In this document: positions 1 through 5,131 of the stretch, piece by piece
Position numbering within the stretch: position 1 is the first letter of the stretch
How the letters are laid out: each line of letters starts with the position of its first letter
Assembly (NCBI GenBank): GCA_023394015.1
Contig: JAEXBL010000321.1
Span: forward strand, 1-5,581
Length of the DNA stretch: 5,581 nucleotides
From: Pseudomonadota bacterium
Lineage (GTDB): Bacteria; Pseudomonadota; Gammaproteobacteria; Burkholderiales; Burkholderiaceae_C
Direction of reading: 5' to 3'
Made by a program: the position numbers and the translations under genes
The notes under the pieces: generated by a model
Told to the model about the DNA's origin: nothing
Databases searched by the model: none
What the model saw: only the letters and a program-made list of their open reading frames with translations

Positions 1-443
1 GCGATCGACTGCCCGATGGCGGCGCGCAGCCCGTCCGCGCTGAAATGCTCGGCGCTGATGGCCGGGCTGAGCACGTAGCGCCGCTGCAGCAGCAGCGCCT
101 GGTCGCGCTCGCGGCTCTCGTCGTCGCCGTTGACCACGCCGGCAAACGCCTCGCTGCGCCGCAGCATGGCGGCCAGCGCGCGCGAGGCGTCGGCGCGCTC
201 GGCGGCGCTGCCGCCGTCGATGCCGATCAGCACCATGCGCGACAGCGCGCCGTCGCGGATCTGGTCGATCAGCAGGCGCTGCTGCGGGTCGGGATTGCGC
301 GGCAGAAAGGCCGACATGTCGGTGCTGTAGCGGGCGCCGGCCACCACGCCGACGCACAGCGCCACCAGCGCCGCCCACAGCGCCAGCACCGCCCAGCGGC
401 GGCGCGGCGCTGCGGGGGCGGGTGGGTTGGTGTGGTCAATCAC
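1..443 (-). CDS. MMPL/RND-type exporter, N-terminal part (runs off left edge)
   Basis: Only the first 147 codons are in the window. The predicted protein has a short cytoplasmic Arg-rich tail (RRR near residues 14-16), one hydrophobic helix at about residues 17-37, then a periplasmic segment with DMSAFLP (42-48), LLIDQIRDGALSRMVLIGI (about 57-75) and GG. This is the usual opening of the MMPL-family exporters found in aryl-polyene-type clusters, which are thought to export the lipid product across the inner membrane. The start is GTG at 443-441, inside the end of the LolA-like gene (8-bp overlap, 436-443); no Shine-Dalgarno is visible, so translational coupling is likely. No ATG fits the conserved N-terminus. 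The remaining helices and second periplasmic loop lie outside the window, so the family call rests on the N-terminus and gene context. Confidence 0.8.
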   Translation of the reverse strand, partial: MIDHTNPPAPAAPRRRWAVLALWAALVALCVGVVAGARYSTDMSAFLPRNPDPQQRLLIDQIRDGALSRMVLIGIDGGSAAERADASRALAAMLRRSEAFAGVVNGDDESRERDQALLLQRRYVLSPAISAEHFSADGLRAAIGQSI

Positions 444-1059
444 GCGGCTGGGATTCAGGCTGAACGGTCATCAGCGAGCGGTCGCCGTCGGCCTGGATGG
501 TCTCGATCGAGCTGACCGCGCCGCGCTGGCCGTTGACCACGATCTGCGTGACCCAGCGCGCCAGGCGCTCGTCGCGCGGCGTCAGGATCAGCCGCCAGTC
601 CTGTTCGGCCCCGGTCAGCCGCAGCGCGTAGTGCGCGTTCAGCAGCGCCTGGTTGCCGATCAGGGTGCCGCGGATGGCCTCGACCATGGCGCGCACTTCC
701 GGGTATTGCTGCAGGCGCAGCTCGCGCCGGCGCTCGCCCTGCTCGACGATGACGCGCTCGCCCTCCACCCGCAGCCGTTCGGCCTGCGGCTGCAGCGTGT
801 GCTTCTCGAGCCGGTCGGGCGGCTCGTAGGACAGCGTGCCCGAGCTGCGCACCGGCGCATCCAGCAGGGCCAGCTGCTTGGTCTCGACAAAGCGCGCGCG
901 GCCGGCGGGGTGCTGGGCCAGCAGGGCCATCAGGGCCGGGATGTCCCAGGCCGGCGTGGCCCAGGCGGGCGAGGGCAGCAGCAGCGCGGCCGCGGCCAGG
1001 GCCCAGGCGGCCAGCAGGGCGCGGCGGCGCTCAAGTGGGCGGCACATGCCAGAAGTCAT
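436..1059 (-). CDS. LolA-like periplasmic outer-membrane carrier protein
   Basis: A protein of 207 residues from ATG 1059. It has a Sec signal peptide: Arg-rich n-region (RRR 11-13), Ala/Leu-rich core (14-28) and a likely cleavage site after AWA (32-34). The mature part shows LolA-like features: ARFVETKQLALLDAPVRSSG, then GTLSYEPPDRLEK, followed by alternating beta-strand segments to the end. In LolA the fold carries lipoproteins across the periplasm; the versions in aryl-polyene-type operons are thought to carry the lipid-linked product to the outer membrane. The start lies 29 bp inside the acyltransferase gene and the stop overlaps the exporter GTG by 8 bp, so all three are probably co-translated. 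An open frame extends up to 1158 but would put 33 extra residues before the signal peptide. ATG 1047 is an alternative start, and neither has a strong ribosome-binding site. Confidence 0.82.
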   Translation of the reverse strand: MTSGMCRPLERRRALLAAWALAAAALLLPSPAWATPAWDIPALMALLAQHPAGRARFVETKQLALLDAPVRSSGTLSYEPPDRLEKHTLQPQAERLRVEGERVIVEQGERRRELRLQQYPEVRAMVEAIRGTLIGNQALLNAHYALRLTGAEQDWRLILTPRDERLARWVTQIVVNGQRGAVSSIETIQADGDRSLMTVQPESQPRD

Positions 1060-1948
1060 AAAAGTTGAACCAGTTCCAGGGGGTGGCGCGGCATTGCGCC
1101 TCCAGCAGTGCCACATAGCGCGCCTGGGCCGCTTCGATGGCGCGGCGCCGTTCTTCAACGGGCACGGTGGCGAAATCGACGACCGGCTCGAACACCAGCT
1201 GGTAACGGTTGGCGCCCAGGTAGGCGCCGGCCATGAACACCACCGGCGCGCCCAGCATGGCTGCCAGCCGGAACGGCCCCAGCGGAAACGGCGCCGGATC
1301 GCCCAGAAAGGGCAGGGCGCGCTGGCGCTCGGCGCCGAGGGTCCGGTCGGCCAGGATGCCGACGCAGCCGCCCTGCGCCAGGTGCTGCTGCACGCGGATC
1401 ACCGAATCGGGCCGCCCCAGGGCGATCACGCTGTCGGTGAGCGCCGGGTTGATGGCCGCCAGCGCCGCCGTCACCATGCGCGCATTGTCGGGAAACATCA
1501 GCATGCGCGCGTCGATGCCGTGCTGGTCGCCCAGCACGCGCAGCGCCTCGAAGCTGCCGAAATGCCCGCCCACGAAGACGATGCCGCGCTGCTCGGCACG
1601 CAGGGCGGCCAGGTGCTCCTCGCCGCGCAGTTGCACGTCGAACAGTTCGAAGCGCCCGCGCAGCCAATAGACGCGGTCGTGCACTACCGAGGCGAAGCTG
1701 AGCACGTGGCGAAAGCCGTCGGCCACGCGCGCCGGGCGGCCCAGCACGCGGCGCAGGTAGTCCTTGCTGGCGCGCCGTGCCCGGGGCGCGAACAGCACGA
1801 AGTAGGCGGCGATGGGGTACAGCACGGCGCGGCTCAGGCGCCGGCCCAGGGTGAGCGAGAGCCACACCATCAGCCGCAGCACGGGCATGGAGCTGCGCTC
1901 CGGCTCGCGGGCCCAGTCGCCGGCCGGGGTGGGGCGCGGGGCGCTCAT
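1031..1948 (-). CDS. LpxL/HtrB-type lysophospholipid acyltransferase family protein
   Basis: A protein of 305 residues. The catalytic HX4(D/E) motif of the lipid A late-acyltransferase family is present as GGHFGSFE (His129, Glu134). Other recognisable parts are a hydrophobic N-terminal segment at about 40-54 that could anchor it to the inner membrane, RMLMFPDNARM (148-158), GILADRTLGAERQ (197-209) and a C-terminal aromatic block NWFNFYDFW (292-300) typical of the acyltransferases in aryl-polyene-type clusters. The likely role is attaching an acyl chain (the polyene or a fatty acid) to a lipid or glycolipid anchor at the cytoplasmic face; the exact substrate is inferred. ATG 1948 is chosen because GAGGA lies 8 nt upstream. 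An ATG at 2026 would add 26 residues encoded by repeat-rich DNA and is less likely. The stop overlaps the LolA-like start by 29 bp. Confidence 0.85.
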   Translation of the reverse strand: MSAPRPTPAGDWAREPERSSMPVLRLMVWLSLTLGRRLSRAVLYPIAAYFVLFAPRARRASKDYLRRVLGRPARVADGFRHVLSFASVVHDRVYWLRGRFELFDVQLRGEEHLAALRAEQRGIVFVGGHFGSFEALRVLGDQHGIDARMLMFPDNARMVTAALAAINPALTDSVIALGRPDSVIRVQQHLAQGGCVGILADRTLGAERQRALPFLGDPAPFPLGPFRLAAMLGAPVVFMAGAYLGANRYQLVFEPVVDFATVPVEERRRAIEAAQARYVALLEAQCRATPWNWFNFYDFWHVPPT

Positions 1949-2121
1949 GCCGGCCGTCCTCGGTACGGGTAGGGCGCCCGCAGCGCCTGCAACCCATGAC
2001 GAATGACCGCGCTCTGGCGAGCGCATGACGAATGACCAAGGGGTTCGGCCCGCGCGGCGCCTGGGTCGTGGGTCATGGCGCGTCGGCGCTGGTCATCGAG
2101 CGCAGCGGCGTCATGGGTCAT
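1945..2121 (-). CDS. Possible small ORF (58 aa) between dehydratase and acyltransferase
   Basis: I do not recognise this protein. The frame opens with ATG at 2121, overlapping the dehydratase stop as ATGA (2118-2121), and closes with TGA at 1947-1945, overlapping the acyltransferase ATG as ATGA (1945-1948). The product would start MTHDAAALDDQRRRA and then repeat AMTHDPGAARA, reflecting a 45-nt internal DNA duplication; it is Ala/Arg-rich and has no hydrophobic segment or known motif. In favour: every neighbouring junction in the operon overlaps, so a 169-bp noncoding gap would be out of style. Against: the DNA is repetitive, 58 open codons at this GC content can arise by chance, the acyltransferase has its own ribosome-binding site, and the ATGA at the downstream end needs only an A in the second codon. 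It could also be a decayed gene fragment. Confidence 0.3.
   Translation of the reverse strand: MTHDAAALDDQRRRAMTHDPGAARAEPLGHSSCARQSAVIRHGLQALRAPYPYRGRPA
1957..1961 (-). promoter_or_regulatory. Ribosome-binding site of the acyltransferase gene
   Basis: GAGGA on the minus strand, 8 nt before ATG 1948. It decides the start of the acyltransferase against the upstream in-frame ATG at 2026. Confidence 0.7.
1995..2037. repeat. Direct repeat of 14 bp flanking a small hairpin
   Basis: CATGACGAATGACC occurs at 1995-2008 and again at 2024-2037, 29 bp apart. Between the copies is the palindrome GCGCT-ctggcg-AGCGC (2009-2024), whose last base is the first base of the second copy. It lies in the spacer between dehydratase and acyltransferase. 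Its function is unknown; slippage duplication or a protein-binding site are both possible. Confidence 0.75.
2063..2121 (-). repeat. Imperfect 45-nt-spaced direct repeat
   Basis: On the minus strand ATGACCCATGACGC (2121-2108) and ATGACCCACGACCC (2076-2063) match at 12 of 14 positions and are 45 nt (15 codons) apart. If the small ORF is real they encode its two MTHD segments. A further ATGACC lies between them at 2096-2091. Together with the neighbouring 14-bp repeats, the hexamer ATGACC/GGTCAT occurs five times between 2003 and 2121. Confidence 0.6.
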
Positions 2122-2444
2122 CTCGCCACCAGGGTGCCCGAGGCGACCACGGCGGGCGTGGGCGCGCCATCGCGCGCCACCACGAAGCGCAGCGCGCCGG
2201 GCTGCCGCTGGGCATGCAGGCGCAAGGCATCGCCGGGGCGCACGGCCAGCGGAAAGCGGGTGTCCTTCACCGCCGTCACGGTGGCGCCGGCCCAGGCCTC
2301 GAGCCGCTCGATGGCGTGGTCGAGCAGCAGCGCGCCGGGCACCACCGGATGGCCCGGGAAGTGGCCCGGCAGGGCCGGGTGCGCCGACGGGTACGACCAT
2401 TGGTCCACACACGGCCACGCCGGCCAGTCGGTCGGCCTGTTCAT
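2118..2444 (-). CDS. Small hot-dog-fold 3-hydroxyacyl-ACP dehydratase (FabA/FabZ-like)
   Basis: A protein of 108 residues, one hot-dog domain and shorter than FabZ (about 150). The active-site signature is GHFPGHPVVPGALLLD (27-42). His28 matches the catalytic His, and 14 residues on is Asp42, where FabZ has Glu and FabA has Asp, so the dyad is of FabA type. The protein is expected to dehydrate 3-hydroxyacyl-ACP to trans-2-enoyl-ACP during polyene assembly; in aryl-polyene clusters a similar small dehydratase (ApeI, named from memory) pairs with a second one. Met1 at 2444 is supported by the ATGA overlap with the ligase stop (2441-2444) and by GAAGG 6 nt upstream. The frame runs open to 3338 inside the ligase gene, but that upstream part is a shadow. 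The function call is good; the partner and substrate are inferred from context. Confidence 0.85.
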   Translation of the reverse strand: MNRPTDWPAWPCVDQWSYPSAHPALPGHFPGHPVVPGALLLDHAIERLEAWAGATVTAVKDTRFPLAVRPGDALRLHAQRQPGALRFVVARDGAPTPAVVASGTLVAR

Positions 2445-3790
2445 GCGCGGCCTTCGTCGGCGCGGGCCCGGCGCGCCGCGTGGTAGGCCGCCAGCAGGTC
2501 CGCGCGCACCAGCTTGCTGGCGGCGTTGCGCGGCAGGGCGTCCACCAGCAGCAGCGGGCGCGGCAGAAAGACGGCGTCCATGCGGCGGCGCAGGGCGGCC
2601 AGCAGGCTGGGGGCGTCCAGCGTGGGCGCCACCACCAGCGCCGCCAGGCGCTGCACGCTGGCGGTGGCATCGGCGTCGCCCTCGTCCAGCTGCAGAAAGG
2701 CACCGTCCTGCACGCCCGGGATGGCGGTCAGCTGCGCGTTCAGGTGCGCCAGCGAGGTGCGCTTGCCGGCGATGTTGACCATGTCGGCATGGCGGCCGAT
2801 GAGGTGGAAGCGGTCGCTGCCGACCTGCTCGATGGCGTCGGCCAGGGTCACGCGGCCTTCCACGTGCCCGCTGTGGACCACGGCGCCATGCGCCTCCTGC
2901 ACCATGCGCACGCCCGGCAGCAGCTGCCAGGCGGGGTCTTCCAGCGGGTGACGGCTGGCCACCTGGCCGCTTTCGGTGCAGCCGTAGATTTCCATCAGGG
3001 GCGCGGCCAGCGCCGCCTCGGCGCGGCGCGCCAGCGTGGTGGGCAGCGGCGCCGTGGCGCTGAGCACCAGATCGCACGCGGGCACGGGCGTGCCGGCGTC
3101 CAGCAGCTTGGCCAGGTGGAACGGCGTGGTCACCAGCAGGCGCGGGCGCGGCACCTGCGCCAGCGCGGCGCAGATGTCGGACGGGAAGAAGGGCTTGCCG
3201 TGCCACAGGCTGGCCCCGCCGTGCAGCGCCATCAGCACGCTGGACTCGAAGCCGTACATGTGCTGCGGCGGCACCGTGGCCACGATGGCCATGCCGCGCG
3301 CGCCCAGCCGCCGGGCTTCGGCGGCGCCGTTCAGGCACAGCCGGCCCCAGCGCTTGGCGTGGGCGGTCGGCTCGCCGGTGGAGCCCGAGGTGAACACGAT
3401 GGCCACCACCTGCTCGTCGTCGATCAGCGGCGCCGCGGCCGTGGCGCCGGCTGGCGCGGCACCCGACGTGAGTTGCAGCGCGGGCAGGCCGTCGATCACG
3501 TCGCGCCCGTCGTGCAGGCCCATCAGGCCGGGATGGCGCTGCCGCAGTTGCGCCACCGTGTGCGGGGCGAAGTTGGACGGCATCAGCGTCACGCAGCCGG
3601 CCACGGCCGCGGCGCCCAGGCCGACCATGAACAGGTAACGGTCCTGGCAGGTGTTCAGCACCGGCGTGCCGGCCGGCAGGCGCGCGGCCCAGGCCAGCAC
3701 CTCGGCATGAAAGCGGCCCGCCGTGATCGGGCCATCGGCGGCATGCGCGATGGGGGTGGCGAGGTCGTGGTCGCTCAGGGCGGTGGGCAT
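2441..3790 (-). CDS. AMP-binding acyl-ACP/acyl-CoA synthetase (ANL superfamily)
   Basis: A protein of 449 residues, short for an ANL enzyme (often 500-600). It would activate a carboxylic acid (aryl or fatty) with ATP and load it onto ACP, giving the starter or a recycled chain. Visible motifs are the P-loop FTSGSTGEP (133-141), TVPPQHMYGFE (172-182), the A5 motif YGCTESG (269-275), the hinge region LIGRHADMVNIAGKR (330-344) and the C-terminal LPRNAASK with the probable catalytic Lys426. All essential elements seem present. It follows the ACP gene after 49 bp and its stop overlaps the dehydratase start (ATGA). The ACP next door favours an acyl-ACP synthetase (ApeH-like in aryl-polyene clusters, named from memory) over a CoA ligase. 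No Shine-Dalgarno is seen before ATG 3790, but no better in-frame start exists. Confidence in the family is high; the acid is unknown. Confidence 0.88.
   Translation of the reverse strand: MPTALSDHDLATPIAHAADGPITAGRFHAEVLAWAARLPAGTPVLNTCQDRYLFMVGLGAAAVAGCVTLMPSNFAPHTVAQLRQRHPGLMGLHDGRDVIDGLPALQLTSGAAPAGATAAAPLIDDEQVVAIVFTSGSTGEPTAHAKRWGRLCLNGAAEARRLGARGMAIVATVPPQHMYGFESSVLMALHGGASLWHGKPFFPSDICAALAQVPRPRLLVTTPFHLAKLLDAGTPVPACDLVLSATAPLPTTLARRAEAALAAPLMEIYGCTESGQVASRHPLEDPAWQLLPGVRMVQEAHGAVVHSGHVEGRVTLADAIEQVGSDRFHLIGRHADMVNIAGKRTSLAHLNAQLTAIPGVQDGAFLQLDEGDADATASVQRLAALVVAPTLDAPSLLAALRRRMDAVFLPRPLLLVDALPRNAASKLVRADLLAAYHAARRARADEGRA
2451..2455 (-). promoter_or_regulatory. Ribosome-binding site of the dehydratase gene
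   Basis: GAAGG on the minus strand, 6 nt before ATG 2444, within the last codons of the ligase gene. It fixes the dehydratase start and rejects the long upstream extension of the frame. Confidence 0.6.
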
Positions 3791-3804
3791 GCGGACAGGA
3801 CAGG

Positions 3805-3823
3805 GCGCGCCAATGCGGCGCGC
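3805..3823 (-). other. GC hairpin in the ACP-ligase spacer
   Basis: GCGCGCC (3805-3811) and GGCGCGC (3817-3823) form a perfect 7-bp stem with a 5-nt loop, in the 49-bp spacer between the ACP stop and the ligase start. There is no T tract, so it is not a standard terminator. It could stabilise the upstream ACP message or limit ligase initiation 14 nt downstream; such palindromes also arise by chance in GC-rich DNA. Confidence 0.35.
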
Positions 3824-3839
3824 AGGGCGCCGGCGGCGC

Positions 3840-4124
3840 TCAGGCGGTGCGGTGGGCGGCGATGTGGGCCGTCAGGGCGCGCAGCGAGGCGTAAATGGAG
3901 GCGTTGTTCTCGTCGTCGGCGCGCAGCTGAAAGCCATACTGCTTGGACACCGCCAGCGCGACTTCGAGGATGTCGATGGAATCCAGCCCCAGCCCCTCGC
4001 CGTACAGCGGGGCATCGGGGTCGATCTCGGCCGGGGCCATCTCCAGGTTCAGGGCGGTGACGACCAGCTGGGCCACCTCCGGAAGCAGGGCGGAAACGGT
4101 GTCGGCGGGCGGGGTGGTGCTCAT
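3840..4124 (-). CDS. Acyl carrier protein (phosphopantetheine-binding)
   Basis: A protein of 94 residues. The 4'-phosphopantetheine site is GLGLDSIDILEV, with the modified Ser at 49 in the DSI form rather than the DSL of housekeeping AcpP. The preceding IDPDAPLYGEG and the helix-rich acidic layout fit the ACP fold. It would carry the growing chain as a thioester for the dehydratase and the synthases expected outside the window. It is the first gene of the leftward operon, divergent from rimP. Aryl-polyene clusters usually have two ACPs; only one is in the window, so a second could lie beyond the left edge. The start at 4124 is chosen because the ACP fold begins soon after it; the frame is open far upstream (to 4634), but that part crosses the intergenic region and rimP. 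There is no visible Shine-Dalgarno before the ATG. Confidence 0.88.
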   Translation of the reverse strand: MSTTPPADTVSALLPEVAQLVVTALNLEMAPAEIDPDAPLYGEGLGLDSIDILEVALAVSKQYGFQLRADDENNASIYASLRALTAHIAAHRTA

Positions 4125-4152
4125 GGAAAAACGGGAGTGACAGAATGCGTCG

Positions 4153-4158
4153 ATTATC
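4153..4158 (-). promoter_or_regulatory. Candidate -10 box for the leftward biosynthetic operon
   Basis: GATAAT on the minus strand lies 28 nt upstream of the ACP ATG and would give a leader of about 21 nt. No convincing -35 hexamer is found at 15-19 bp spacing, so an activator may be needed if the site is real. It stands out because the surrounding DNA is GC-rich. Confidence 0.35.
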
Positions 4159-4303
4159 TTGCAAACCCAGAACGGGCAGCGTGGACGACGCTGCGGAGCC
4201 CATCGGGCGGGCGCCGCAGGCCGGGAAACATGCTTGCACGCACGGCCAGACACGGCCCCGCGCAAAGCCTGGCCGGCCTGGCGCGCGGGCCCCGCGTAGG
4301 TGC
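4159..4303. other. Intergenic DNA between the divergent operons, nothing clear
   Basis: This stretch separates the candidate leftward promoter from the rimP promoter. It is GC-rich. A 7-bp inverted repeat, CGGCCAG/CTGGCCG at 4243-4249 and 4269-4275, is the only structure I noticed. Open frames crossing it have no convincing start or family resemblance. It could hold operator sites for the biosynthetic operon, but none can be named. Confidence 0.5.
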
Positions 4304-4333
4304 TTGTCAGCACGGCGGTTTCCATGCTAGACT
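4304..4333 (+). promoter_or_regulatory. Sigma-70-type promoter of the rimP-nusA operon
   Basis: TTGTCA (4304-4309), an 18-bp spacer, then TAGACT (4328-4333), preceded by TG at 4325-4326 (extended -10). The -35 differs from TTGACA at one position. Transcription would start near 4340 and produce a leader of about 150 nt before rimP that first passes the terminator at 4354-4386. Confidence 0.7.
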
Positions 4334-4353
4334 CCCTGCGATTGCCGACGACC

Positions 4354-4386
4354 AAATGGGCGGCTTCAAACCCGCCCATTTTTTTT
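4354..4386 (+). terminator. Intrinsic terminator in the rimP leader (probable attenuator)
   Basis: AAATGGGCGG (4354-4363) pairs perfectly with CCGCCCATTT (4372-4381) around an 8-nt loop, and eight T follow the stem's A (4379-4386), partly inside it. It lies only about 15-45 nt after the predicted start of transcription and before rimP, so it cannot end an upstream plus-strand gene; none is seen. It would release a transcript of roughly 45 nt unless read through, which makes it an attenuator candidate. Leaders with a terminator before rimP are known in gammaproteobacteria (the rimP leader motif); whether this one is homologous is not known. Confidence 0.75.
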
Positions 4387-4389
4387 GGC

Positions 4390-4412
4390 CCGCCGCCTGG
4401 CACAGGCGGCGG
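4390..4412 (+). other. Second strong hairpin in the rimP leader
   Basis: CCGCCGCCTG (4390-4399) pairs perfectly with CAGGCGGCGG (4403-4412) around a 3-nt loop, beginning 3 nt after the T tract of the leader terminator. There is no T run after it. GGCGGC in the terminator stem (4359-4364) could instead pair with GCCGCC at 4392-4397, so the two hairpins can in principle exchange strands. Confidence 0.5.
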
Positions 4413-4481
4413 CAAGGGCAGTGAACGGCGCCGCGCGAGTGGCACCGCAAACGGCCTCATCAGGCAGCACAGCGAAGCAAC

Positions 4482-4486
4482 CAGGA
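4482..4486 (+). promoter_or_regulatory. Ribosome-binding site of rimP
   Basis: CAGGA, 5 nt before GTG 4492. It supports the GTG start over the open frame that continues upstream through the leader hairpins. Confidence 0.65.
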
Positions 4487-4491
4487 CATCA

Positions 4492-5067
4492 GTGACCCTG
4501 CAGCAGACGACAGACGACACCGTGCGAGGCCTCGGCTTCGAGCTGGTGGAACTCGAGCGTTCCGCCGGTGGTCTGCTGCGCGTCACCATCGACTTTCCCT
4601 GGGCGCCGGGCGATCCGGTGGACCGCATGATCACCCTGGACGACTGCGAGCGCGTTACGCGCCAGCTGCAGTACGTGCTGGAAGTCGAGGGCGTCGATTA
4701 CGCGCGCCTGGAGGTGTCCTCGCCCGGCATCGACCGTCCGCTGCGCCACGCGCTGGACTTCGAGCGCTTCGAGGGCGAGTTGGTGGACGTGACGCTGAAG
4801 GCGCCCATCGGCCAGGCCGCGGCCGGCGTGGTGCACGCCAACCGCAAGAAGTTTCGCGGCACCCTGCACAAGGCCGAGGGCGACCAGTGGCAACTCGTCT
4901 GGCGCGACGAGCCGGCCACCAAGCCGGGCCAGCGCGTCAGCGCCAAGCGCGCGCCGGCGCCCGAGCAGGCGCTGGGCTTCACGCTGGACGAACTGCAGTC
5001 GGCCAGGCTGGCGCCGGTGGTCGACTTCAAGGGCCGCAAACCGGCGCCCGCCGGGGCCAAGGATTGA
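4492..5067 (+). CDS. rimP: Ribosome maturation factor RimP
   Basis: A protein of 191 residues from GTG 4492. RimP binds the 30S subunit during its assembly and helps the head region mature. The N-terminal alpha/beta domain (about 1-85) contains GLGFELVELE (13-22), LLRVTIDFP, the ITLDDCERVTRQL helix (47-59) and the family signature LEVSSPGIDRPL (73-84). The SH3-like C-terminal domain follows (about 92-182): FEGELVDVTL, RKKFRGTLH and, near the end, ARLAPVVDFKGRK. It is longer than E. coli RimP (about 150) because of extra segments at about 103-118 and 138-163, usual in Comamonadaceae-like versions as far as I recall. The start is set by CAGGA and by the conserved N-terminus; the frame is open from 4300, but that part covers the promoter and leader. 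nusA follows after 64 bp, the standard rimP-nusA-infB order. Confidence 0.95.
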   Translation: MTLQQTTDDTVRGLGFELVELERSAGGLLRVTIDFPWAPGDPVDRMITLDDCERVTRQLQYVLEVEGVDYARLEVSSPGIDRPLRHALDFERFEGELVDVTLKAPIGQAAAGVVHANRKKFRGTLHKAEGDQWQLVWRDEPATKPGQRVSAKRAPAPEQALGFTLDELQSARLAPVVDFKGRKPAPAGAKD

Positions 5068-5078
5068 CGAACGACAAG

Positions 5079-5105
5079 GAAAGCGCAGCAGGCGCTTTCG
5101 TTTTT
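5079..5105 (+). terminator. Terminator-like hairpin between rimP and nusA
   Basis: GAAAGCGC (5079-5086) pairs perfectly with GCGCTTTC (5092-5099) around a 5-nt loop, then G and five T (5101-5105). It begins 12 bp after the rimP stop and ends 27 bp before the nusA ATG. It could lower nusA expression relative to rimP, act in NusA-dependent attenuation, or be a processing site. The short T run suggests partial termination only. Confidence 0.6.
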
Positions 5106-5131
5106 AGAGCATTGAAACGGGTAGAGAAAAC

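Noticed and set aside
836..1972. A 378-codon open frame on the plus strand opposite the acyltransferase and LolA-like genes
   Set aside because: No recognisable motif and a composition typical of an antisense shadow; both minus-strand genes are well supported.
1949..2026. Start of the acyltransferase at ATG 2026
   Set aside because: It begins inside one of the 14-bp repeats, lacks a ribosome-binding site and adds non-conserved residues; GAGGA precedes ATG 1948.
2445..3338. N-terminal extension of the dehydratase frame to 406 residues
   Set aside because: The extension overlaps the ligase in another frame, is Arg/Pro/Ala-rich without domains, and the dehydratase has its own ribosome-binding site and ATGA-linked start at 2444.
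2075..4060. A 661-codon open frame on the plus strand
   Set aside because: It lies antisense to the dehydratase, ligase and part of the ACP, which have clear family motifs. Its translation is low-complexity Arg/Ala/Gly/His-rich, as expected from the reverse strand of GC-rich codons.
4300..4491. Start of rimP at ATG 4300
   Set aside because: The extra 64 codons would span the promoter, terminator and hairpin; GTG 4492 has a ribosome-binding site and matches the usual RimP N-terminus.
4125..4491. A tRNA (as in the E. coli metY-rimP operon) in the rimP leader
   Set aside because: No cloverleaf or tRNA T-loop consensus was seen; the leader contains only the two hairpins described.
4125..4634. 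Extension of the ACP frame upstream to 4634
   Set aside because: It would cross the divergent intergenic region, the rimP promoter and the start of rimP; the ACP fold is complete from 4124.
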